Assembly: GCF_046600715.1 (NCBI RefSeq)
Contig: NZ_JBJMAV010000002.1
Location: 405,675 to 469,674 of the forward strand
Reading direction: 5' to 3'
DNA: 64,000 nucleotides
Source of the DNA: Lysobacter_C viscosus
GTDB taxonomy: Bacteria; Pseudomonadota; Gammaproteobacteria; Xanthomonadales; Xanthomonadaceae
Shown here: positions 7,381-15,651 of the stretch, one piece after another
How positions within the stretch are numbered: position 1 is the stretch's first letter
Layout: the number at the start of each line of letters is the position of its first letter
Position numbers and translations under genes: made by a program
The notes under the pieces: generated by a model
What the model was told of the DNA's origin: nothing
The model's database searches: none
What the model saw: the letters and a program-made list of their open reading frames with translations, nothing else

Positions 7381-7802
7381 GCGCCCGTACGCACCCGGCG
7401 GCCTACGCCCTGCTGTCGGGGGCGTTGTTCGGCCTCGGGCTGGCGGTCTCGGGCATGACCGACCCCGACAAGGTGCTCAATTTCCTGGATATCGCCGGGC
7501 GCTGGGATCCCTCGCTCGCCCTGGTAATGGGCGGCGCGCTTGCGGTCGCGGTGCCGGGCTTTGCATGGGTGCGCCGGCGGGGCGAGGCCTGGACCGGCGG
7601 CGCCATACCGCCTGCGCCGGCCCCCCGTTTCGATGCGCGGCTGCTGATCGGCAGCATGCTGTTCGGCGTGGGCTGGGGCATCGCCGGCTTCTGCCCGGGA
7701 CCGGCGCTCGCCACTCTTGCGCACGGCTCGCTGGAACCGGTGATCTTTGTCCTGGCCATGCTTGCGGGCTCGCAGGCGGCACGGCTGTTCGACGCAAGTT
7801 GA
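7377..7802 (+). CDS. YeeE/YedE-family (DUF395) transporter half, second subunit
   Basis: This 141-residue membrane protein starts at an ATG overlapping the stop of the previous gene (ATGA); the longer open frame upstream is a shadow of that gene. It shows SGALFGLGLAVSGM near the N-terminus and the conserved Cys segment GIAGFCPGPALATL near residue 100. The matching length and complementary Cys motifs indicate a split version of the two-repeat YeeE/YedE fold. Together with the first half it completes the transporter associated with BigR regulons. Confidence 0.88.
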   Translation: MSARTHPAAYALLSGALFGLGLAVSGMTDPDKVLNFLDIAGRWDPSLALVMGGALAVAVPGFAWVRRRGEAWTGGAIPPAPAPRFDARLLIGSMLFGVGWGIAGFCPGPALATLAHGSLEPVIFVLAMLAGSQAARLFDAS

Positions 7803-7850
7803 TCCCGGCCGCGGCTCGCGCGGTGGCGGTCGCGTCCGTACCATCGCGCG

Positions 7851-8600
7851 ATGATCGATTCGGCCTGGTGGCTGGCGCTGGCGCTGTTGCCGGTTGCGGC
7901 TCTCTACTCCTCTGTCGGCCACGCCGGAGCGAGCGGCTACATCGCAGTGATGGCGCTGTCGGGCCTGGCGCCCGAACAGATCCGGCCCACCGCGCTGGCG
8001 CTCAACCTGCTGGTGGGGGGCATCGGGCTGTGGCGGTTCTGGCGCGGTGGACACGTGCGCTGGCGCAACGTCCTGCCCTTCGTGCTGGCGTCGGCGCCGG
8101 CTGCGTACCTTGCCGCGCAGGTGCCATTGCCGCCCCAGGGGTATTCGACGCTGCTGGGGCTGGTCCTGCTGGTGGCCGCGGCCGGCGTGTTCCGCGGTGC
8201 CGGGCACGCGGCCGATGACGACGCGCGCGCATCCGGGCGCCGGGTACCGTGGCCCGGCGGCCTGCTGGCAGGCGCGCTCATCGGCGTGCTGTCCGGGCTC
8301 ACCGGCACCGGCGGGGCGATCTTCCTGACGCCCCTGCTGCTTTTCATGCACTGGATGCCGACACGCCAGGCCAGCGGCACGTCGGTGGCGTTCGTGTGGA
8401 TCAACTCGCTGACTGCGCTGGCCGGCCTGGTGCAGGCCACCGGCACCGTGCCCGAGGCACTCCCGGCCTGGCTGGCGGCGGTCGCGGTCGGCGCGTTGCT
8501 GGGCACCCAGCTCGGGCTGCGCTGGCTTCCGGTGGACGCCCTGCGACGCACGCTGGGGGTGGTGCTGGTGATCGCCGCCGGCAAATTGCTGCTTGCATGA
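7851..8600 (+). CDS. TauE/SafE (TSUP) family permease
   Basis: A second TSUP permease in this module, 249 residues with seven to eight hydrophobic segments and both family repeats (SSVGHAGASGYIAVMAL and SGLTGTGGAIFLTPLLL). It is 48 bases downstream of the YeeE/YedE pair on the same strand, so it probably belongs to the rightward transcript. TSUP members export sulfite, sulfoacetate or similar anions; here export of sulfite produced by the dioxygenase is a context inference. Unlike the leftward permease it has no fused catalytic domain. Confidence 0.85.
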   Translation: MIDSAWWLALALLPVAALYSSVGHAGASGYIAVMALSGLAPEQIRPTALALNLLVGGIGLWRFWRGGHVRWRNVLPFVLASAPAAYLAAQVPLPPQGYSTLLGLVLLVAAAGVFRGAGHAADDDARASGRRVPWPGGLLAGALIGVLSGLTGTGGAIFLTPLLLFMHWMPTRQASGTSVAFVWINSLTALAGLVQATGTVPEALPAWLAAVAVGALLGTQLGLRWLPVDALRRTLGVVLVIAAGKLLLA

Positions 8601-8890
8601 GTCCCTTGCCGGGCCGATGTGCGGCCTCCTGGCTTGTTCAGCTAGCTGTAGCGCGCATGCCCTCCGGCACTCAAGGCCATCAGGCCGTCGCCGTTACCGT
8701 CCGTATGCGGGTGCCGCGCACGCCTGGCCCACTACGGCGTACCGTACGGATCCGGGAATGGGCGAAAACCGCCGGGGAGCGAGGTCCACGGTGCAGGCGA
8801 TTTCGCGGAACATGCACGGCCTGGCTGCCCAGATGGGTGTCGGGCCGGCGTGCGCGGCACGCCCGTCCACCGGGCCACAGGGAACACCGC
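8601..8890. other. Non-coding gap before the HD-GYP gene
   Basis: This 290-base stretch has no convincing gene on either strand; open frames here are continuations or shadows. I see no clear terminator after the permease gene and no strong -35/-10 pair. It probably contains the promoter of the HD-GYP/EAL pair. Confidence 0.6.
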
Positions 8891-10123
8891 ATGGGACTTG
8901 AGGAACGCGAAATCGGGATCGACAAGCTGGCGGCCGGCATGTACGTGTGCCGGCTGGACCGACCGTGGACCGAGACGCCGTTTCCGCTGCAGGGTTTCAT
9001 GGTCGAATCCGACGACGACCTCGCGCTGCTTCGCCAGTACTGCCAGTCGGTCTGGATCGACATCGAGCGCGGGCTGGAGCCCCCCGATGCCCCGCGGTTG
9101 ACGCTGGGTCGACGCACACCGGCGCCCGCCATCGACGAGACCCAGCTGGGCAAGGCCCGCTACGCGGACTCCCGGGGGTTCGACGAGGAGCTGCCGGACG
9201 CACGGCGGGCGCACCACGAAAGCAGCTCGCTGGCCCAGCGCATCATCGAGGACGTCCGCGCGGGCCGGAAGCTGTCCGGCAAGCAGGTAGAAGACGCGGT
9301 CACGCCGGTGGTGCAGAGCGTCCTGCGCAATGCCGACACCATGTTCTGGGTCAACGCGCTGCAGCGCCACGATGGCTACGCGTACAGCCACGCCATCAAC
9401 TGCAGCGCGCTGGCGGCGGCCTTCGGGCGCCACCTGGGGCTGCCCGAAGCCCTGTTGATGGACGTCGCCGCGGGTGGCCTGCTGCTGGACATCGGCAAGA
9501 CGCGGCTTGCCCCGGGGCTTCTGGACGTGTCCGGGCCGCTGGACGCCGCCGGCATCGCCAGCATGCGCGGGCATGTCGAGCTGGGGCTGGCCGCGCTGGA
9601 CGAGAGCGCCACCATTGCCGCCCCGGTGCGCGAAATGGTGCGCAGCCACCACGAACGCTACGACGGCTCCGGCTACCCGGACCAGCTGGCCGACGCGTCG
9701 ATCCCGTTGTTCGGTCGCATCGGCGGCATCGTCGACACCTTCGATGCGTTGACCAGCGATCGCCCGCACGCCCGTGCCATCGCCCGCCACGAGGCACTGC
9801 AGGTGATCTACCGCGAGCGCGACCGGTTGTTCCAGCGCGAACTGGTCGAACAGTTCATCGGCTGCCTGGGCGTATACCCGACCGGCTCGCTGGTCGAACT
9901 CAGTACCGGCGAGGTCGGCGTGGTGATGACCCAGAACCCGATGCGACGCCTGCTGCCGCGGGTGATGCTGCTGACCGACGCCGACAAGCGACTGCGCGAC
10001 GCGTTCGAACCGCTGGACCTGATGGAGCGGGCCGAGCGGCAACCCGAGCTGCCCCGGGTGGAGGTGGTGCGCCCGCTGGAACGCGGCGCCCACGGGCTGG
10101 ACCCGGCGGACCTGTTCCTGTGA
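8891..10123 (+). CDS. DUF3391 + HD-GYP domain protein (putative c-di-GMP phosphodiesterase, altered HD motif)
   Basis: The 410-residue cytoplasmic protein has an N-terminal DUF3391 domain (about 1-130; GIDKLAAGMYVCRLDRPW) and an HD-GYP domain (about 150-340). Visible HD-GYP features are YAYSHAINCSALA, RSHHERYDGSGYP and VDTFDALTSDRP. The signature HD doublet reads LLLDIGK, so the His is replaced by Leu while the Asp is kept. This may weaken metal binding, so enzymatic activity is uncertain. The ATG at 8891 is the first start before the DUF3391 domain; the longer frame upstream has no support. The last codons overlap the GTG start of the next gene, coupling the two. Confidence 0.9.
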   Translation: MGLEEREIGIDKLAAGMYVCRLDRPWTETPFPLQGFMVESDDDLALLRQYCQSVWIDIERGLEPPDAPRLTLGRRTPAPAIDETQLGKARYADSRGFDEELPDARRAHHESSSLAQRIIEDVRAGRKLSGKQVEDAVTPVVQSVLRNADTMFWVNALQRHDGYAYSHAINCSALAAAFGRHLGLPEALLMDVAAGGLLLDIGKTRLAPGLLDVSGPLDAAGIASMRGHVELGLAALDESATIAAPVREMVRSHHERYDGSGYPDQLADASIPLFGRIGGIVDTFDALTSDRPHARAIARHEALQVIYRERDRLFQRELVEQFIGCLGVYPTGSLVELSTGEVGVVMTQNPMRRLLPRVMLLTDADKRLRDAFEPLDLMERAERQPELPRVEVVRPLERGAHGLDPADLFL

Positions 10124-11379
10124 CCCGCACCGAGCTGGTGACGTTGCTTGCACGCCAGATTGAAGCCTGGCACGAGGGCGACGGCGCGCTCGGGGTGATG
10201 GTGGTCCGCCTGCAGCGGGTCCGCGAGTTCGGACAGTTCTACGGCTACGCGGCGGCTGACGCGCTGGGCGAGGCGGCATACGCCCGTATCTCGAGCGTGT
10301 TGCGCCCGCAGGACACGGTGGTGCGCGTGGGGCTGTACGAATACGTCGTGATGCTGCCGGGGTTGCGCGGCGACAACCACGCGGCGCTGGCCGGTGCACG
10401 CGTGGTGCGCGCGTTCGAATCGCCCGTGCCGGTGGGCCAGCGGACGGCACCGATCGCGGTCAAGGTGGGGATCAGCGTGTATCCCGACCATGGCCGCAAT
10501 GCCGAGCGCCTGCTGCACAACGCCGAGACCGCCTATGGCGCGTCCCTGCACGACAGCGACGACAGCGCACTGTACGACGCCGAGGGAACGCCGCCGCTGA
10601 TTCCCTACGAATCGCTCCAGCAGGCGATCGCGGCCAATCGCCTGGACGTGCACCTGCAGCCGATGATGGACCTGCGTACGCGCAGGATCGTCGCGGTCGA
10701 GTCGCTGGCCCGCTGGCATGACGAGCAACTGGGATGGGTGGCGCCCGACCGCTTCATCCCGCTGGCCGAGGAAACCGGACTGATCTCGCCGCTGACCCGC
10801 TGGAGCCTCAACGCCACCCTGCGGCACGCCGCGCGCGCGCGCGCCATCGATCCGGACCTGTGCTTCTCCATCAACCTGTCGCCACGGGTGTTCGGCGAGC
10901 GCGACCTGGTCGCGCAGGTCACCTCGGCGCTGGGGATCTGGAACATCCCCGCCTCGGCAGTGACCCTGGAGGTGACCGAGAGCGCGCTGATGGAGGATCC
11001 CAAGCTGAGCCTGCGCCGGCTGGAGGACCTGCGCATGGAAGGGCTGGGGATCTCGATCGACGATTTCGGCGCCGGCTATTCGTCGCTGGCGTACCTCAAG
11101 TTCTTCCCCGCCACCGAACTGAAGATCGACCGCGGCTTCATCGTCGACCTGCGCGATGACCGCCGATCGATCCAGCTGGTGCGCTCGATCGTCGACCTGG
11201 GCCACCACCTCAAGATGCGCGTGGTCGCCGAAGGCGTCGAAGACGCCGAATCGCTGGCGATGCTGGCCGAGATGGGCTGTGACTGCGCGCAGGGCTACTA
11301 CATCCAGCGGCCCCAACCGGCCGACGACTTCATCGACAGCCTGCAGCCCGCGACCGAGCCGGCCTCTCCGTTGCATTGA
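10120..11379 (+). CDS. GGDEF (degenerate)-EAL domain protein, likely c-di-GMP phosphodiesterase
   Basis: The 419-residue protein starts at a GTG overlapping the previous stop (GTGA). Residues about 1-155 form a GGDEF-like domain whose signature is lost (VGLYEYVVML), so cyclase activity is unlikely. Residues about 165-410 form an EAL domain that keeps the expected catalytic set: the signature as AVESLARW (ESL for EAL), SINLSP, EVTES, IDDFGAGYSSLAYLK, KIDRGFI and AEGVE. It is predicted to hydrolyse c-di-GMP to pGpG. No membrane segment or signal peptide is seen. Pairing with an HD-GYP protein suggests that the two phosphodiesterase types act in one complex or as sensor and effector. Confidence 0.9.
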   Translation: MTRTELVTLLARQIEAWHEGDGALGVMVVRLQRVREFGQFYGYAAADALGEAAYARISSVLRPQDTVVRVGLYEYVVMLPGLRGDNHAALAGARVVRAFESPVPVGQRTAPIAVKVGISVYPDHGRNAERLLHNAETAYGASLHDSDDSALYDAEGTPPLIPYESLQQAIAANRLDVHLQPMMDLRTRRIVAVESLARWHDEQLGWVAPDRFIPLAEETGLISPLTRWSLNATLRHAARARAIDPDLCFSINLSPRVFGERDLVAQVTSALGIWNIPASAVTLEVTESALMEDPKLSLRRLEDLRMEGLGISIDDFGAGYSSLAYLKFFPATELKIDRGFIVDLRDDRRSIQLVRSIVDLGHHLKMRVVAEGVEDAESLAMLAEMGCDCAQGYYIQRPQPADDFIDSLQPATEPASPLH

Positions 11380-11423
11380 CCGGCCCGCTGCGGCATCACG
11401 TCCGCGACGCTAGGCTTGTCGGC

Positions 11424-13397
11424 ATGACCTTGCCTGCCGCAACCACCCCCGCCGACCGGCCCGCGCCCACCCGCTTGGACAGCCTGGAAGCTGCGGTGGA
11501 ATGGATGCTCCAGCACCTGCCGGGGGTGCTCCACGTGGGCGCACCGCTGGGCCTGGGCAAGCCGCACCGGCTGCTCAACGCGCTCTACGCGCGCGTGGAA
11601 GTCGACCCCTCGCGGCCCTTGAACCTCTACACCGCGCTGTCGCTTGACCCGCCCCGCGCGGGCGAAGGGCTGGAAGGCCGGTTCCTGGGCCCGTTCGTGG
11701 AGCGCCACTTCGGCGATGACTTTCCCCGCCTGGCCTACGTGCGGGCCATGCGCCGCGACGCGCTGCCGCCCCACGTGGCGGTGGAGGAGTTCTACCTGCA
11801 GTCCGGTGCCATGCTGGGGTCGGCGCAGGCGCAGCAGTCCTATGCAAGCCTCAACTACACCCATGTGGCGCGCGCACTGGCCGACCGTGGGGTCAACGCC
11901 ATCGTGCAGAAGGTCGCCATATCGCCCGACGGCACGCGGCTGTCGCTATCGTCCAACACCGACCTCACCCAGGACGCCGTCGATGCGGTGCTCGCGCGCG
12001 GCCTGCCACGCCCGCTGCTGGTTGCGGAGGTCGACCCACGGCTGCCGTGGCTGGGCGGCAGCGCGGCCGTCGACGCCTCGTACTTCGATCTGGTGGTCAC
12101 GCCGCCGGCACCGTATCCACGCCTGTTCGCGTTGCCGCGGCAGCCGGTCAGCGCGGTGGACTATGCGATCGGTTTCCACGCCAGCACCCTGGTCCGCGAC
12201 GGCGGCACCCTGCAGATAGGCATCGGCGCATTGGCCGACGCGCTGTGCCATGCGCTGGCGCTTCGGCACACCGACAACGGCGCCTACCGCCGCGTGCTGG
12301 TGGCGCTGGACTCGCCCGCGGCGCACGACCCGGCGCTGTCACCGTTCGCAACCGGGTTGTACGGCTGCAGCGAGATGCTCAACGAGGGGTTCAAGCGGCT
12401 GGTGGAGGCCGGTGTCATCCGCCGCAGGGTGGTCGACGACGCCGACCTCATGCAGCGCGTCGCCCGGGGCGAAGCCACGCCCTCCGACACGGCGCGCCTG
12501 GAACAGGACGGCCAGTTCCTGCACGGCGCCTTCTACCTGGGGTCGCACGAGTTCTACGACTGGCTGCGCACCCTGCCCGACGACCATCGCGCCGGCATCG
12601 GCATGCGCCGCATCAGCGAGGTCAACGAACTCTACGGCGGGCACGAAACGCTGGAACGGTTGCAGCGCCGCGACGCCCGCTTTTTCAACAGCTGCATGAT
12701 GGCGACCGCGCTGGGCGCGGCGGTGTCGGATGCACTCGAGGACGGGCGCGTGGTTTCGGGGGTCGGCGGCCAGTACAACTTCGTGGCGGTGGCGCACGCA
12801 CTGCCCGATGCACGTTCGGTGCTGATGCTGCGCGCCGTCCGCAACGCCGGCGCGGGACCGGAGTCGAATATCCGCTGGAGCTACGGCCACACCACCATCC
12901 CCCGCCACCTGCGCGACATCTACGTGACCGAGTACGGCGTGGCCGACCTGCGCGGCCGGACCGACGAGGACTGCATCGTGGCAATGGCGGCGGTCACGGA
13001 TGCGCGGTTCCAGCCCGCATTGCTCGACACCGCGCGCGACCACCGCAAGCTGGCCCGCGATTTCACTGCACCGGGCGCGTGGTCGCGCAATACGCCGGAA
13101 CGGCTCGAGGCCGCACTCGCCCCGCTTCGACGCGACGGCACCCTGCCCGACTACCCGTTGGGAAGCGACTTCACCCCGGTGGAGCAACGCCTGGTCCGGG
13201 CGCTGTCGTGGCTGGCGCAGGCCACTGCCACGCGCGGGGGCAAGCTGGCGACCGTGGCCGGCGCGGTGGCCAACCGTCCTGCCGGTGACCCCGACGCGTT
13301 CGAACGCATGGGCTTGGCGGCCCCGCGAGGCGCGAGAGCCTGGCTGGAGGCGCGCCTGTTGGCCTTGGCACTGGAGCGGACGCGCCTCCCGGCATGA
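11424..13397 (+). CDS. Acetyl-CoA hydrolase/transferase family protein
   Basis: This 657-residue protein is longer than the usual ~500-residue acetyl-CoA hydrolase or 4-hydroxybutyrate CoA-transferase. The family C-terminal domain is clear: ISEVNELYGG, SGVGGQYNFVAVAHAL, and SYGHTTIPRHLRDIYVTEYG with GVADLRG. These proteins move CoA between short acyl groups or hydrolyse acyl-CoA. The first ATG with a sensible N-terminus is at 11424. An upstream TTG overlaps the EAL stop and would add 16 residues lacking similarity. The gene is 44 bases after the EAL gene, so co-transcription is possible though no functional link is obvious. The exact substrate cannot be assigned. Confidence 0.82.
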   Translation: MTLPAATTPADRPAPTRLDSLEAAVEWMLQHLPGVLHVGAPLGLGKPHRLLNALYARVEVDPSRPLNLYTALSLDPPRAGEGLEGRFLGPFVERHFGDDFPRLAYVRAMRRDALPPHVAVEEFYLQSGAMLGSAQAQQSYASLNYTHVARALADRGVNAIVQKVAISPDGTRLSLSSNTDLTQDAVDAVLARGLPRPLLVAEVDPRLPWLGGSAAVDASYFDLVVTPPAPYPRLFALPRQPVSAVDYAIGFHASTLVRDGGTLQIGIGALADALCHALALRHTDNGAYRRVLVALDSPAAHDPALSPFATGLYGCSEMLNEGFKRLVEAGVIRRRVVDDADLMQRVARGEATPSDTARLEQDGQFLHGAFYLGSHEFYDWLRTLPDDHRAGIGMRRISEVNELYGGHETLERLQRRDARFFNSCMMATALGAAVSDALEDGRVVSGVGGQYNFVAVAHALPDARSVLMLRAVRNAGAGPESNIRWSYGHTTIPRHLRDIYVTEYGVADLRGRTDEDCIVAMAAVTDARFQPALLDTARDHRKLARDFTAPGAWSRNTPERLEAALAPLRRDGTLPDYPLGSDFTPVEQRLVRALSWLAQATATRGGKLATVAGAVANRPAGDPDAFERMGLAAPRGARAWLEARLLALALERTRLPA

Positions 13398-13443
13398 AGA
13401 AGGCGGCCGACGGGCCACCTTCCATCGTTCGCCGTCGGGTCCG

Positions 13444-15450
13444 TCAGGCCAGCGCGCGCGCTGCCTCGACCACCTTGTCGACGGTGAAGCCGAAGTGCGG
13501 GAACAGGACGTCGGCCGGGGCGCTGGCACCAAACCGGTCGATGCCGATCACCGCGCCATCCAGGCCCACGTACTTGCGCCAGAAGTCCGACACCCCCGCT
13601 TCGATCGCAACCCGGCGCCGTACCGCGTTGGGCAGCACCGACTCGCGATAGGACGCATCCTGGCGATCGAACACGTCGGTCGAGGGCAGCGACACCACGC
13701 GTACGCCGTCGCCCAGCTTCGCGGCCGCGTCCATCGCCAGGCCGACCTCCGAACCGGTCGCCAGCAGGATCACGTCCGGGGTGCCGACCGAATCCTTGAG
13801 CACGTAGCCACCGCGCGCGATCGCCGCCAGCTGCGCGGCATCGCGCGCCTGGTGCGGCAGGGTCTGGCGCGAGAACACCAGGCACGACGGTCCGTCACGC
13901 CGTTCGATCGCGGCCTTCCACGCGACCGCCGACTCCACCGCATCGCACGGGCGCCACACGTCGTTGTGCGGGATGTAGCGCAGCGAGGCGAGGTGCTCGA
14001 TCGGCTGGTGGGTCGGGCCGTCCTCGCCCAGGCCGATGGAATCGTGGGTGTAGACGTGGATGGCCTGCGCGCCCATCAGCGCACTCATGCGCACCGCGTT
14101 GCGGGCGTAGTCGGAGAACACCAGGAACGTGGCGTCGAACGGGATGAAGCCGCCGTGCAGGTTCAGGCCGTTGCTGATCGCGGTCATCGCGAACTCGCGC
14201 ACGCCGTAATAGATGTAGTTGGCATCCGCGTCGGTGGTGGCCACCGACTTGCTGGCGCTCCAAAGCGTCAGGTTGGAGTGGGCCAGGTCGGCCGAGCCAC
14301 CGACCAGCTCCGGCAGCAGCGGCGCGAAGGCCTGGATCGCCATCTGCGACGCCTTGCGCGAGGCCACGGACGGGCCGTCGGCCTGGAGCTGCTCGACGTA
14401 CGCGGCGGCGGCAGCGGTAAAGGCGTCCGGCAGGTCACCGCGCATGCGCCGCGCCAGTTCGCCGGCCAGCTCGGGATGCTTGGCGGCGTAGCGCGACTGC
14501 AGGTCGTTCCACTTCGACTCGCGCTCGCGGCCGGCCTCGAGTGCGTTCCAGCCGTCGTATACCGGCTGGGGTACTTCGAACTCGCCGTGGCTCCAGGCCA
14601 GCGCATCGCGCGTGGCGACCAGCTCGTCCTTGCCCAGCGGCGCGCCGTGGCTGGATTCCTTGCCGGCCTTGGCCGGGGAGCCATAGCCGATGGTGGTGCG
14701 GCAGCAGATCAGGGTCGGGCGCCCGTCGCCGGCGATCGCCGTGTCGATCGCGGTCTTGATCTCCTGCGCGTCATGGCCGTCGACGTTGCGGATCACGCGC
14801 CAGCCATAGGCCTCGAAGCGGGCGGGGGTGTCGTCGGTGAACCAGCCGTCGGTATTGCCGTCGATGGAGATGTTGTTGTCGTCCCAGAACGCCACCAGTT
14901 TGCCCAGGCCCCAGGTCCCGGCCAGGGACGCGGCTTCATGGCTGATGCCTTCCATCAGGCAGCCGTCGCCCATGAACACCCAGGTGCGGTGGTCGACGAT
15001 GTCGAACCCCGGCCGGTTGAAGCGCTGTGCCAGCAGCTTCTCGGCCAGGGCCATGCCCACCGCGTTGGCCAGGCCCTGGCCCAGCGGGCCGGTGGTGGTC
15101 TCCACGCCCGGGGTCATGAAGTTCTCGGGGTGGCCGGGCGTCTTGGAATCGAGCTGGCGGAACGCCTTCAGGTCATCGACCGACAGGTCGTAGCCGGCCA
15201 GGTGCAGCAGGGCGTACTGCAGCATCGAGCCGTGGCCGTTGGACAGGATGAACCTGTCCCGGTTGGCCCACGAGGGATTGGCCGGGTTGTGCCGCAGGTA
15301 GTCGTTCCAGAGCACCTCGGCGATGTCGGCCATGCCCATCGGCATGCCCGGGTGGCCGGAATTGGCGGCCTGGACGGCATCGGCGGCGAGGAAGCGGATC
15401 GCGTTGGCGAGGTCGCGGCGGCTGGGCTTGCTGGAAACGGACGTGGGCAT
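13444..15450 (-). CDS. tkt: Transketolase
   Basis: The 668-residue thiamine-diphosphate enzyme of the non-oxidative pentose phosphate pathway. Visible: AANSGHPGMPMGMADIAEVLW near the N-terminus, the TPP-binding motif GDGCLMEGISHEA with downstream DDNNIS, and VLATGSEVGLAM in the C-terminal domain. Length and start are standard. It is transcribed alone, convergent with the acyl-CoA hydrolase gene; I found no classic U-tract terminator in the 46-base gap. rpiA of the same pathway lies near the right end of the window but is not linked. Confidence 0.97.
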   Translation of the reverse strand: MPTSVSSKPSRRDLANAIRFLAADAVQAANSGHPGMPMGMADIAEVLWNDYLRHNPANPSWANRDRFILSNGHGSMLQYALLHLAGYDLSVDDLKAFRQLDSKTPGHPENFMTPGVETTTGPLGQGLANAVGMALAEKLLAQRFNRPGFDIVDHRTWVFMGDGCLMEGISHEAASLAGTWGLGKLVAFWDDNNISIDGNTDGWFTDDTPARFEAYGWRVIRNVDGHDAQEIKTAIDTAIAGDGRPTLICCRTTIGYGSPAKAGKESSHGAPLGKDELVATRDALAWSHGEFEVPQPVYDGWNALEAGRERESKWNDLQSRYAAKHPELAGELARRMRGDLPDAFTAAAAAYVEQLQADGPSVASRKASQMAIQAFAPLLPELVGGSADLAHSNLTLWSASKSVATTDADANYIYYGVREFAMTAISNGLNLHGGFIPFDATFLVFSDYARNAVRMSALMGAQAIHVYTHDSIGLGEDGPTHQPIEHLASLRYIPHNDVWRPCDAVESAVAWKAAIERRDGPSCLVFSRQTLPHQARDAAQLAAIARGGYVLKDSVGTPDVILLATGSEVGLAMDAAAKLGDGVRVVSLPSTDVFDRQDASYRESVLPNAVRRRVAIEAGVSDFWRKYVGLDGAVIGIDRFGASAPADVLFPHFGFTVDKVVEAARALA

Positions 15451-15651
15451 GGGCGGTGGTGATCTCGGCGGCGGGATGCATGGCCTGGACGGGCCGCGCC
15501 GCCTCGGATCGAGGCGGCAGCGGAACCCGTCCCGCGGACGGCGGGGACGGCAGGTCCGGGCGCAGCGGCCGCCATTGTCCCATCCCCTCCGGCCGGTGTC
15601 GCGGCATCTGGCCGAACCGTCGGAAGCGGCCAGCGCGCGGGGCGGCCCGCG

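Noticed and set aside
13000..15462. 820-codon plus-strand open frame over transketolase
   Set aside because: It is the antisense of tkt; the translation (rich in His, Arg, Gly, Ala) is the usual mirror of a high-G+C gene.
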